From contig CAVIJJ010000012.1 in NCBI GenBank assembly GCA_963643205.1, positions 1 through 50,735 on the forward strand: DNA of 50,735 nt. The letters run 5' to 3'. The notes below the pieces were generated by a model. That model saw only the letters and a program-made list of their open reading frames with translations, was not told where the DNA came from and searched no databases. Position 1 is the first letter of the stretch. The number at the start of each line of letters is the position of its first letter. Made by a program: the position numbers and the translations under genes. Below, in pieces: positions 24,567 to 31,611 of this stretch. This DNA is from Phil1 sp963643205. GTDB lineage: Bacteria; Bacillota; Clostridia; Christensenellales; CAG-138.

Positions 24567-25424
24567 ATGCTTAAAACCAACAAAGAAAAAGTAGTAAAAG
24601 GCTCCGTAGTGGGCAAGATAAGGCCCAATGTTTGCCGCGGCTGGCGCGTGGCGCAGGACGGGAAGCCGTTCCTTACGCCCGGTATCGGCGGCATCAATTA
24701 TAATGTAAAGCTTGGTGACTGCGCGTTCGGACTCGCGGGCGACCACATTGAGCCCGGAGTTTCGCTTTATCACGACAACAAGGACTTCAGCGAGTATTTG
24801 AACATTCTTTCCTGCATAGGCAACGAGGCCGTAGTTATGAGCGGCGACGGCAAGGGCAAGCACGGCTTCGTAACGGGCAAGCACGGCGGCGCGGAGGACG
24901 TTATGGTCTACTTTGAGGATGAAACGCTTGATCTGCTCTGCCCCGAAGACAAGGTTCTTATCCGCGCGCACGGCCAGGGGCTTAAGCTTATCGATTATCC
25001 GGAAATAAGCGCAATGAACATAGACCCCGAGCTTTTTGAAAAGCTGGGCATAGAGGAAAACGGCGACGGCACCATCACCGTTCCCGTAGCCGCAGTTATA
25101 CCGCCCTATCTTATGGGCTCCGGCATCGGCTCTGCCCTTTCCTTCCGCGGCGATTACGACATTATGACCCACGATCCGGCCAAGGTAAAAGAGCTTGGGC
25201 TTGATAAGCTCCGCTTCGGCGACCTTGTTCTGCTGCAGGATTGTGACAACGTGTACGGGCGCGGCTTCCTTACGGGCGCAACGGCGGTTGGCGTTATAAT
25301 CCACTCCGATTGCCTGCTCGCCGGACACGGCCCCGGAGTTACCGTGATACTGGCCTCTCAGAAGCCTCTTATCAAGGCAAAGGTAGTTGATGACGCAAAC
25401 ATAATAAACGGGCTGAAGTTCTGA
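24567..25424 (+). CDS. DUF4438 domain-containing protein
   Basis: 285 residues. I recognise the DUF4438 pattern: NVCRGWRVAQDGKPFLTPGI near residue 21, LGDCAFGLAGDHIEPGVSL, KHGGAEDV, IPPYLMGSGIGS and the C-terminal HSDCLLAGHGPGVTVI. The family is cytoplasmic, of unknown function, and conserved in Clostridia and Thermotogae. The conserved Asp, His and Cys residues (GDHIEPG, HSDCLLAGHGPG) could form an active or metal site; this is inference. GGAAGGAG lies before the ATG. It is monocistronic, with its own promoter and terminator. Confidence 0.85.
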   Translation: MLKTNKEKVVKGSVVGKIRPNVCRGWRVAQDGKPFLTPGIGGINYNVKLGDCAFGLAGDHIEPGVSLYHDNKDFSEYLNILSCIGNEAVVMSGDGKGKHGFVTGKHGGAEDVMVYFEDETLDLLCPEDKVLIRAHGQGLKLIDYPEISAMNIDPELFEKLGIEENGDGTITVPVAAVIPPYLMGSGIGSALSFRGDYDIMTHDPAKVKELGLDKLRFGDLVLLQDCDNVYGRGFLTGATAVGVIIHSDCLLAGHGPGVTVILASQKPLIKAKVVDDANIINGLKF

Positions 25425-25436
25425 TTTCAGCGTATC

Positions 25437-25469
25437 AAAAAGGCCGTCTCGCGACGGCCTTTTGTTTTT
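25437..25469 (+). terminator. Bidirectional rho-independent terminator
   Basis: Perfect stem GGCCGTC / GACGGCC (25442-25448, 25453-25459, loop TCGC) with AAAAA on the left and TTTTGTTTTT on the right. It serves both the DUF4438 gene and the convergent degV. Confidence 0.92.
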
Positions 25470-25487
25470 GCCTGTTCTGTTTTCTTA

Positions 25488-26384
25488 TTAATCCATTACG
25501 GGACGCTCGTCACCATAGAAGAACACGGCAACAGTGCCGGGGCCGCTATGCGATCCAATGATGGTGCCTATGTCGCAAAGGCGGATTTTGCCGCGCAGCT
25601 TGGGGAAGCGCTCCTCAATCGCGTCAATAAGCATCTGAGCGTCGTCGGAGCACTTTGAATGGCAGACAAAGCAGCGCTGATCATAGTCCCTGCCGCCCTG
25701 AGCATGCTTTTCCATTTCGTCAACCGTGGCTTGTACGGCTTTCTTTTTGCCGTGCACCTTGCTGTACGCCTTAATGGCGCCATTGCTGTCCAGCCGCATA
25801 AGGGGGCATATGCTCATGATGGTGGCAACCATTGCCGCGGCGCCGGAAACACGGCCGGTGCGATGGAACTGCGTCATATCCGACGAGAAGAACTGGTGAT
25901 GCACCTTGTTGCGGTTCTGCATAACCCAGTCGGCGGTTTCCTCAAGGGTAGCTCCCGCGTCGCGCATATCCGCGGCGGTATCCACGATAAGGCCGTATCC
26001 GGAGGACGAACAGAGTGTATCGATTACAACAAGCTTCTTATCCGGATATTTCTCGTTCAGTATCTTTGCGGCAAGCTCGGCATTATGCACGGAGCCGGAC
26101 TGGCCGGACGTGAAGCTGAGATGCAGCACGTCGCCCTTTTGCAGCTGCTCCTCAAAGAACTCAAGATATGTTTCAACGTTGATCTGAGAGGTTTGAGGAA
26201 GCTTGCCTTCCTGCAGAAAGCGATAAAACCTGGGCAGAGCCTCAGGGTCGCGCCCCATGTCGTCCACGTATTCTTTTCCGTCTACAACATAGGTGTAAAA
26301 CAGCACGGGAATGTTTCGCTGTTCCATATAGGAGTATGGCAAATCCACAGTGGAACAGCAGCTAAGAATGAATTTACGATCCAT
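25488..26384 (-). CDS. DegV family fatty-acid-binding protein
   Basis: 298 residues. DegV/FakB proteins bind a fatty acid and present it to the kinase FakA for phosphorylation. SCCSTVDLPYSYMEQRNIPV at the start, LPQTSQINVETYLEFFE and LHLSFTSGQSGSVHNAELAA form the usual N-terminal domain with the TSQ and S-rich lipid head-group motifs. The C-terminal domain includes HRTGRVSGAAAMVATIMSIC and ends GPGTVAVFFYG. No FakA partner is in the window. It is preceded by AAGGAGGA and its own promoter. Confidence 0.92.
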   Translation of the reverse strand: MDRKFILSCCSTVDLPYSYMEQRNIPVLFYTYVVDGKEYVDDMGRDPEALPRFYRFLQEGKLPQTSQINVETYLEFFEEQLQKGDVLHLSFTSGQSGSVHNAELAAKILNEKYPDKKLVVIDTLCSSSGYGLIVDTAADMRDAGATLEETADWVMQNRNKVHHQFFSSDMTQFHRTGRVSGAAAMVATIMSICPLMRLDSNGAIKAYSKVHGKKKAVQATVDEMEKHAQGGRDYDQRCFVCHSKCSDDAQMLIDAIEERFPKLRGKIRLCDIGTIIGSHSGPGTVAVFFYGDERPVMD

Positions 26385-26427
26385 AGAATGTTCCTCCTTA
26401 TAATAAGGGAAAAATGATTACATTCGC

Positions 26428-26455
26428 ATTATACCACGCCTCAATTTTTAGTCAA
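26428..26455 (-). promoter_or_regulatory. Promoter of the degV-family gene
   Basis: Minus strand: -35 TTGACT (26450-26455), 16-base spacer, -10 TATAAT (26428-26433) with an upstream TGG that makes an extended -10. Confidence 0.8.
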
Positions 26456-26501
26456 TAATTACGGTTCGCTTTGGCGCACAGGCCTTTTGTATATTTTAGT
26501 A

Positions 26502-26530
26502 TTGCCTTTTATGGAATGTTGTGATATATT
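26502..26530 (+). promoter_or_regulatory. Promoter of the hom-lysC-asd operon
   Basis: -35 TTGCCT (26502-26507), 17-base spacer, -10 TATATT (26525-26530). Predicted +1 near 26537, giving a leader of about 70 nt. No T-box or lysine riboswitch is recognisable in so short a leader. Confidence 0.6.
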
Positions 26531-26532
26531 TG

Positions 26533-26545
26533 TCTGTATTACAGA
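26533..26545 (+). promoter_or_regulatory. Possible operator at the hom promoter start site
   Basis: Perfect inverted repeat TCTGTA-T-TACAGA centred on the predicted transcription start. A repressor bound here would block initiation. No regulator gene is next to it, so the protein is unknown; it may be chance. Confidence 0.3.
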
Positions 26546-26607
26546 TACAAGTGTATTTGAACAAAAGACATTTGCTATTAAATGTACTTCCCGGAAGGAG
26601 ATTGAAT

Positions 26608-27705
26608 ATGAACATAGCTTTGCTGGGCTTCGGAACGGTAGGCCGCGGGTTTTACAGGCTGCTTAGTGAGCGGCCGCTTTCGCTAAGGCTTTGCGCCGTG
26701 CTTTCAAGAAGGCCGCTTGACGGGGTTGACTGCCTTGTTACGAACGACTTTTACAAAATACTTAATGAAGCGGACGCTGACATAGTGGTTGAGGCAATGG
26801 GCGGTCTTGAGCCGGCGCATGAATATGTGCGCGCCGCGCTTATGGCAAAGAAACACGTTGTTACGGCAAACAAGCAGCTTATGTGCGCGTATTACGACGA
26901 GCTTATCACTCTCGCGCGGGAGAACGGCGTTTGCATTCGCTGCACGGCGGCGGCAGGCGGCGGCATACCCTGGCTTAGCTCCCTTTCTCGCGCGGCGAGC
27001 GTGGACTCTATAATATCCGTAAGCGGTATTATGAACGGCACTTCCAATTATATACTCGACGCGGTGCAGCGCCTTGGCGGGGATTACGCAAGCGCGCTTA
27101 AGGAGGCACAGCGGCTTGGCTATGCCGAGGCTGACCCCACGGCGGATGTGTGCGGACTGGACACGAGGCGAAAGCTTGTGCTGAGCGCGAACATAGCGTT
27201 TGGCGTATCCGTAAGCGAATATTCCATTCCCTGCCAAAGCATAACCAATATAAATGAAGCGGACATACATTATTTTAAGGAAAACGGATTTGTGTGCCGC
27301 CTTATAGGGCACGCGGAGCGGCATTTCGGCACGATAAGCGCCGCGGTTGAGCCAATGCTTTTCCGTTCTGACGCAAACGAGGCGCGGATATACGAATGCG
27401 GAAACATAATGAGCCTTAACGCCGCGCATTTAGGAAAGCAAAGCTTTATAGGCGCCGGAGCGGGCGGATACCCCACGGGAAGCAACGTGCTTGCGGACTG
27501 CAGAGCCATTGAGCGCGGGTGCGACGCGTTCTATACCGATTCCTTCACGGCGGACGAAATAGACAATTCCCGCGCTTACGCACGATATTACATAAGGCTT
27601 GGCGATAAGGCGCCTTACATAAGCAAGCCCCTTTCGCTTGAGCAGGCGCACAGCCTTTGCTCGGATGACGATTTCAACGGCTTTATGGCCGCAATAGCCG
27701 AATAA
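26608..27705 (+). CDS. hom: Homoserine dehydrogenase
   Basis: 365 residues; reduces aspartate semialdehyde to homoserine on the way to threonine and methionine. The N-terminal nucleotide-binding motif GFGTVGRGF, TANKQLMCAYYDEL and the signature GIMNGTSNYILDA are visible. It is shorter than the roughly 430-residue form with a C-terminal ACT domain; the ACT domain is absent, so threonine feedback through that domain is not expected. The start at 26608 is set by GGAAGGAG 9 bases upstream; upstream in-frame codons cover the promoter. It is the first gene of a three-gene operon with lysC and asd. Confidence 0.94.
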   Translation: MNIALLGFGTVGRGFYRLLSERPLSLRLCAVLSRRPLDGVDCLVTNDFYKILNEADADIVVEAMGGLEPAHEYVRAALMAKKHVVTANKQLMCAYYDELITLARENGVCIRCTAAAGGGIPWLSSLSRAASVDSIISVSGIMNGTSNYILDAVQRLGGDYASALKEAQRLGYAEADPTADVCGLDTRRKLVLSANIAFGVSVSEYSIPCQSITNINEADIHYFKENGFVCRLIGHAERHFGTISAAVEPMLFRSDANEARIYECGNIMSLNAAHLGKQSFIGAGAGGYPTGSNVLADCRAIERGCDAFYTDSFTADEIDNSRAYARYYIRLGDKAPYISKPLSLEQAHSLCSDDDFNGFMAAIAE

Positions 27706-27739
27706 TATTTTGATTTTAATTTTAGGAGATAAACAATAA

Positions 27740-29062
27740 ATGCTTAAGGTAGCTAAGTTCGGAGGCTCTTCCATGGCCGACGCCGCGCAGATACGCAAGG
27801 TTTGCGGCATTATAAGGGCAGACGAGGCAAGAAAGATAATTGTGGTTTCCGCCGCGGGCAAACGGAACCCCAAGGACCACAAGATAACAGACCTTCTTTA
27901 TCTTTGCCACGCGCATATAAAGTACGGCGTGTCGTGCAAAGAGATATTTGACCAAATAAGGCAGCGCTATATTGACATACGCGACGAGCTATCCCTTTCA
28001 ACCCCGCTTGAGGCGGAATTTGACGCGCTGTGGGAGAAAATGCAAAAGGGAATTGATGAGGATGAGCTTGTAAGCCGCGGCGAATACTTTTCGGCAAGGA
28101 TACTCGCGGACGCGCTTGGATATGACTTTATAGACGCGAAGCTTTGGCTTACGTTTGCCATTGACGGCAGCATAGACGAGGAGGCTTCATACGCGGCGCT
28201 TAAACGCATAGCAACCGACAGGCGCGCTGTTATACCCGGCTTTTACGGCGTTGCCCCCGGCGGGCGGATACTTACCCTTTCAAGGGGCGGAAGCGACGTT
28301 ACCGGCGCGCTGGCCGCGGCGGCGCTTGACGCGGACGTTTACGAAAACTGGACTGATGTTTCCGGCATACTTATGGCGGATCCGCGCATAGTGGATAATC
28401 CCGAGCACATAGACAGGCTTACATACAGCGAATTGCGAGAGCTTAGCTACATAGGCGCGCAGGTGCTGCACGAGCACGCGGTTTTCCCCATAAGGGAGAA
28501 AAACATTCCGCTTAACATACGCAATACGAATGAACCCGAGCACCCGGGCACCATGATAATGCGCACGATTGACGACAGCCTGGACAACAGCCACCGCTTT
28601 ATAACCGGCATTGCCGGCAGGAAGGGATACACGGTTATTACCCTATCCAAAACCGGCATGTCCTCAACGCCCGGCATACTTAGGCAGATACTTGAAATAT
28701 TTGAGAAGGCGAACATAAACATAGAATACGTTCCCTCAGGCATAGACAGTCTATCCTTGGTTGTATCCGGCTCAAGCGTTGAAAGCTGCCTTTACACGCT
28801 GCTTGGCGAGCTTGAAAAGAGCATAAAGCCCGACCATATAAAGACCGAAACCGGCATAGCCGTTGTAGCGGCGGTAGGCCGCAGGATGGCGTTCCGCCCC
28901 GGCATATCGGGCAAAATATTCGCGGCGCTCGGCGAAAACGGGGTTAACATACGCATGATAACCCAAGGGCCGGAGGAACTGAACATAATAGTAGGCGTTG
29001 ACGAAAAGGATTTTGAGCAGGCGATACGCGTGCTGTATAACGGCTTTGCCACAATAGCGTAA
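27740..29062 (+). CDS. lysC: Aspartate kinase
   Basis: 440 residues; phosphorylates aspartate, the first step to lysine, threonine and methionine. The catalytic domain has KFGGSSMADA at residues 6-15 and TLSRGGSDVTGA. The C-terminal part carries two ACT regulatory domains (about 305-370 and 375-440; SKTGMSSTPGILRQILEIFE and FRPGISGKIFAALGENGVNI). The ACT pair implies allosteric inhibition by an end product, probably lysine or threonine. It lies 34 bases after hom, with AGGAG before the ATG. Confidence 0.95.
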   Translation: MLKVAKFGGSSMADAAQIRKVCGIIRADEARKIIVVSAAGKRNPKDHKITDLLYLCHAHIKYGVSCKEIFDQIRQRYIDIRDELSLSTPLEAEFDALWEKMQKGIDEDELVSRGEYFSARILADALGYDFIDAKLWLTFAIDGSIDEEASYAALKRIATDRRAVIPGFYGVAPGGRILTLSRGGSDVTGALAAAALDADVYENWTDVSGILMADPRIVDNPEHIDRLTYSELRELSYIGAQVLHEHAVFPIREKNIPLNIRNTNEPEHPGTMIMRTIDDSLDNSHRFITGIAGRKGYTVITLSKTGMSSTPGILRQILEIFEKANINIEYVPSGIDSLSLVVSGSSVESCLYTLLGELEKSIKPDHIKTETGIAVVAAVGRRMAFRPGISGKIFAALGENGVNIRMITQGPEELNIIVGVDEKDFEQAIRVLYNGFATIA

Positions 29063-29076
29063 GGAGGATAAACAAT

Positions 29077-30078
29077 ATGAAGCAATATAAAATAGGCATT
29101 CTGGGCGCAACAGGCGCCGTTGGCCGCGAGATGATGAAGGTGCTTGAGGAGCGCAAGTTCCCCATTAGCGAACTTAGACTGCTTGCCGGAAGCTCCGCAG
29201 GCAAAAAGCTGAGCTTCGCAGGAAAAGAGATTACGGTTATGCAGGCAAGCGACAGCGCGTTTGAGGGACTTGATATAGTATTGGGCGCTGCCGAAAACGA
29301 CATTGCCAAGCGCTTTGCCCCCGCAATAGTAAAGGCCGGGGCGGTATTCGTGGACAACTCAAGCGCGTTCCGCCTTGATAAGGACGTGCCGCTGGTGGTA
29401 AGCGAAATAAACCCCGAGGACGTGGCGAAGCACAAGGGCATAATAGCTAACCCGAACTGCACAACGATTATTTCGCTTGTTGCGCTGAACGCGCTTAATA
29501 AGGAAAGTCAAATCGAGAGCATTATCGCTTCTTCATATCAGGCGGTTAGCGGCGCGGGCGCGCAGGGCATAAGCGAGCTTAGCGAGGAAACGGCCGCGAT
29601 AGCCGAGGGGCGCGAGATAAAGCCGCACGTTTTCCCCTATCAAATCGCGTACAACGTTATACCGCAGATAGGTTCGGAGGCGTTTATGGGATACACAAGC
29701 GAGGAAATGAAGCTGCAGAACGAGGGCAGGAAGATACTGCACAGCCCCGAGCTTAAGGTAAGCTGCACATGCGTGCGTGTGCCTGTATTCCGCAGCCACA
29801 GCGTTTCCCTACTTATTCGCACGCGCGATAAGATAAGCGTTGAGCGCGCGAGGGAGCTTATAGCGTCCGCCGCGGGCTGCCGCCTGAGAGACGACATAGC
29901 AAACGGCGTATACCCCATGCCGCTTGATACATCCGACCAGGATTTGGTATTTGTCGGCCGCATACGCGAGGACCTTACGAACGAACGCGGGCTTAACCTG
30001 TGGTGCTGCGGAGATCAGCTGCGCAAGGGTGCCGCCACCAACGCCGTGCAGATAGCGGAAATAGTGGCGGGGATATAA
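29077..30078 (+). CDS. asd: Aspartate-semialdehyde dehydrogenase
   Basis: 333 residues; converts aspartyl phosphate to aspartate semialdehyde with NADPH. GILGATGAVGREMMKVLEER is the nucleotide-binding motif and NPNCTTIISLVAL contains the catalytic cysteine; SYQAVSGAGAQGISEL is conserved. It lies 14 bases after lysC and is followed by a terminator. Together hom, lysC and asd take aspartate to homoserine. Confidence 0.96.
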   Translation: MKQYKIGILGATGAVGREMMKVLEERKFPISELRLLAGSSAGKKLSFAGKEITVMQASDSAFEGLDIVLGAAENDIAKRFAPAIVKAGAVFVDNSSAFRLDKDVPLVVSEINPEDVAKHKGIIANPNCTTIISLVALNALNKESQIESIIASSYQAVSGAGAQGISELSEETAAIAEGREIKPHVFPYQIAYNVIPQIGSEAFMGYTSEEMKLQNEGRKILHSPELKVSCTCVRVPVFRSHSVSLLIRTRDKISVERARELIASAAGCRLRDDIANGVYPMPLDTSDQDLVFVGRIREDLTNERGLNLWCCGDQLRKGAATNAVQIAEIVAGI

Positions 30079-30088
30079 ACTAAAAATG

Positions 30089-30125
30089 AAAGCGCCGAGT
30101 TCACAGCGAACTCGGCGCTTTTTAT
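30089..30125 (+). terminator. Terminator of hom-lysC-asd
   Basis: Perfect 12-bp stem AGCGCCGAGTTC / GAACTCGGCGCT with a 5-base loop, followed by TTTTATT. The AAAGC run on the left may also end the convergent toxin-antitoxin transcript. Confidence 0.95.
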
Positions 30126-30127
30126 TA

Positions 30128-30393
30128 TCAGTATTGATTCAATATATCATGGTGGCCAATATCAAGAAGAATTATAAGCGTATCTCCTTCATAAAACCAT
30201 ATTACGCGAATATCCATATTCACGCTGCATTCAAACAAATCCGCAGTTCCCTGAATCCGCTTGGTTCTTAGTGACGGATGCATAGGATTGTTTGAAAGCA
30301 ACTCGAGCTTGTTCTTAAGCTGTTTCTTTTCGGTGTTATCAAGTTTAGTGAAATGCTTTTTGAATTTTCCGTAAACACAAACTCATACGCCAT
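30128..30393 (-). pseudogene. RelE/ParE-superfamily toxin, frameshifted
   Basis: From ATG 30393 (GGAGA upstream) the minus strand encodes MAYEFVFTE, then needs a one-base shift at an A-run (positions about 30363-30369) to continue as FKKHFTKLDNTEKKQLKNKL, LLSNNPMHPSLRTKRIQG, DLFECSVNMDIRVIWFYEGD and LLDIGHHDILNQY before TGA at 30128. The fused product of about 88 residues has the RelE/YafQ-type pattern (PSLRTKRIQG, MDIRVIW, DIGHHD) of ribosome-dependent mRNA interferases. The 266-base length is one short of a multiple of three. This is either a real inactivating deletion or a homopolymer sequencing error. The ATG overlaps the downstream-most codon region of the antitoxin gene by three bases' distance, as in TA operons. 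Confidence 0.8.
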
Positions 30394-30395
30394 GC

Positions 30396-30653
30396 TTACT
30401 TCTCCAACGCATCAAAAAGGTCTTCAACATTTGAAAAAGCAGGCTGCGTGCCATCCGCCAATTTCTTTTTAATATCGGCTATTTCCTTTTCAAGCTCTTC
30501 AACGTATTTTTTGGGGTATACAGCCACGGGTATAAGCTGAATTACACCGTCCTTCTCTACCACCTCCAGCTTGTCGCCTTCATGCATTCCAAGCTTTGCT
30601 ACAACTTCCTTGGGTATTGTTATCTGCGACTTTGCGCGAAGCTCCGCTAACAT
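30396..30653 (-). CDS. AbrB/SpoVT-type antitoxin
   Basis: 85 residues. The N-terminal swapped-hairpin DNA-binding domain of the AbrB/MazE type is clear: LAELRAKSQITIPKEVVAKL followed by GMHEGDKLEVVEKDGVIQLI. The C-terminal half is a charged helix (KKYVEELEKEIADIKKKLAD) likely to bind the toxin. It precedes a RelE-like toxin, whose ATG lies just beyond the stop, and so would bind both its own promoter and the toxin. AAAGGAGG precedes the ATG. Confidence 0.88.
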   Translation of the reverse strand: MLAELRAKSQITIPKEVVAKLGMHEGDKLEVVEKDGVIQLIPVAVYPKKYVEELEKEIADIKKKLADGTQPAFSNVEDLFDALEK

Positions 30654-30692
30654 AATTTCCTCCTTTCTTAAATTCCAACTTTCCTACTTTTT

Positions 30693-30720
30693 ATTATATC
30701 CATAACAATAGAAAAAGCAA
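30693..30720 (-). promoter_or_regulatory. Promoter of the toxin-antitoxin operon
   Basis: Minus strand: -35 TTGCTT (30715-30720), 16-base spacer, -10 TATAAT (30693-30698). Likely autoregulated by the AbrB-type antitoxin. Confidence 0.6.
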
Positions 30721-30727
30721 CACATAA

Positions 30728-30762
30728 ATAAAGAAAAGCCGCACATCTCGTTGATGTACGGC
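30728..30762 (-). terminator. Terminator-like hairpin after the DUF695 gene
   Basis: Minus-strand stem GCCGTACATC / GATGTGCGGC (10 bp with one mismatch; arms 30753-30762 and 30738-30747) followed by TTTTCTTTATTT. It lies about 90 bases past the stop at 30850. Confidence 0.65.
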
Positions 30763-30849
30763 AAAAGTTTTTACTTCACCCAAAGCAATATATAAGATTC
30801 ACGCAATCGGGCAGGGAATCGTCAACATAGCTAAGTTTTATCATTGGCA

Positions 30850-31608
30850 TTATATGGCGTTCAGCGGGCCGCCGCGGTTGACTATCGGTGAGCTCCACTC
30901 GCCAAGCTCGCCGCCGTATTGTGCGGCAAGGTTGATCACCTTGGTGGTAAGCTTGTCCATATCCGCCTTTTTAAGCGAGCTTAGGCGAACTATGTTCGCG
31001 CCATAGGCAAGCTCCCTTTCCGGCGCGAACTGCGGAGAGGCGTAAGCAAAGCCACTCTTTCGCGCGTCCTCCGCAAAGTTAAGCATAATGCTCTCGGTTG
31101 GGAAATATACCGTAAAGGTAACGCGGCGCGTGGCACTCACGCAGTCCCCATGCTTTTTCATAAGCTCTATATGCTCACGATTCTGCTCCGTCTGCAGCTT
31201 TGCGGCATCGGGATAAAGCAGGGTTTTATACGTTAACCAGTCCGGCTCATCCGCCGTGCCCAAATCGCAGTCGATAAGCGGCGTTTTTTCCGCAATGGTT
31301 TCTCCCCGCTCAAACTCGTCCGCATCGTGAATATAGAAATAATACTGTATCTGCGCGTCTACCTCTATATACCCCACGTAAAGCGCGGAAAGCTTTTTTA
31401 TAAGCTTGTCGCGGACGCCGTTCGCTATGCTACGCTCTATTTTTGAAAGCTCGGCACGCTTGTCGCTGCGGCTTTGGCAGCTTGCGTACATAAGCAGCGG
31501 GCGCGCCGACATATCGACATCAATCAGCGACATATCGACACCGAAGCGCGCCAACGCGCCGTCCAGCGGCCAATCGTATTCAAACCATTGAGCGGAACCG
31601 TCTCGCAT
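30850..31608 (-). CDS. DUF695 / RraB-like domain protein
   Basis: 252 residues. The N-terminal half (MYASCQSRSDKRAELSKIER, YVGYIEVDAQIQYYFYIHDA) matches the DUF695 pattern. The C-terminal half (residues about 150-250; ESIMLNFAEDARKSGFAYAS, KVINLAAQYGGELGEWSSPI) resembles RraB, a regulator of RNase E activity in proteobacteria. Such two-domain proteins are found in Bacillota but have no established role. The start lies only 3 bases after the alanyl-tRNA synthetase stop with no clear RBS, so translation is probably coupled to that gene. Confidence 0.75.
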   Translation of the reverse strand: MRDGSAQWFEYDWPLDGALARFGVDMSLIDVDMSARPLLMYASCQSRSDKRAELSKIERSIANGVRDKLIKKLSALYVGYIEVDAQIQYYFYIHDADEFERGETIAEKTPLIDCDLGTADEPDWLTYKTLLYPDAAKLQTEQNREHIELMKKHGDCVSATRRVTFTVYFPTESIMLNFAEDARKSGFAYASPQFAPERELAYGANIVRLSSLKKADMDKLTTKVINLAAQYGGELGEWSSPIVNRGGPLNAI

Positions 31609-31611
31609 AGT

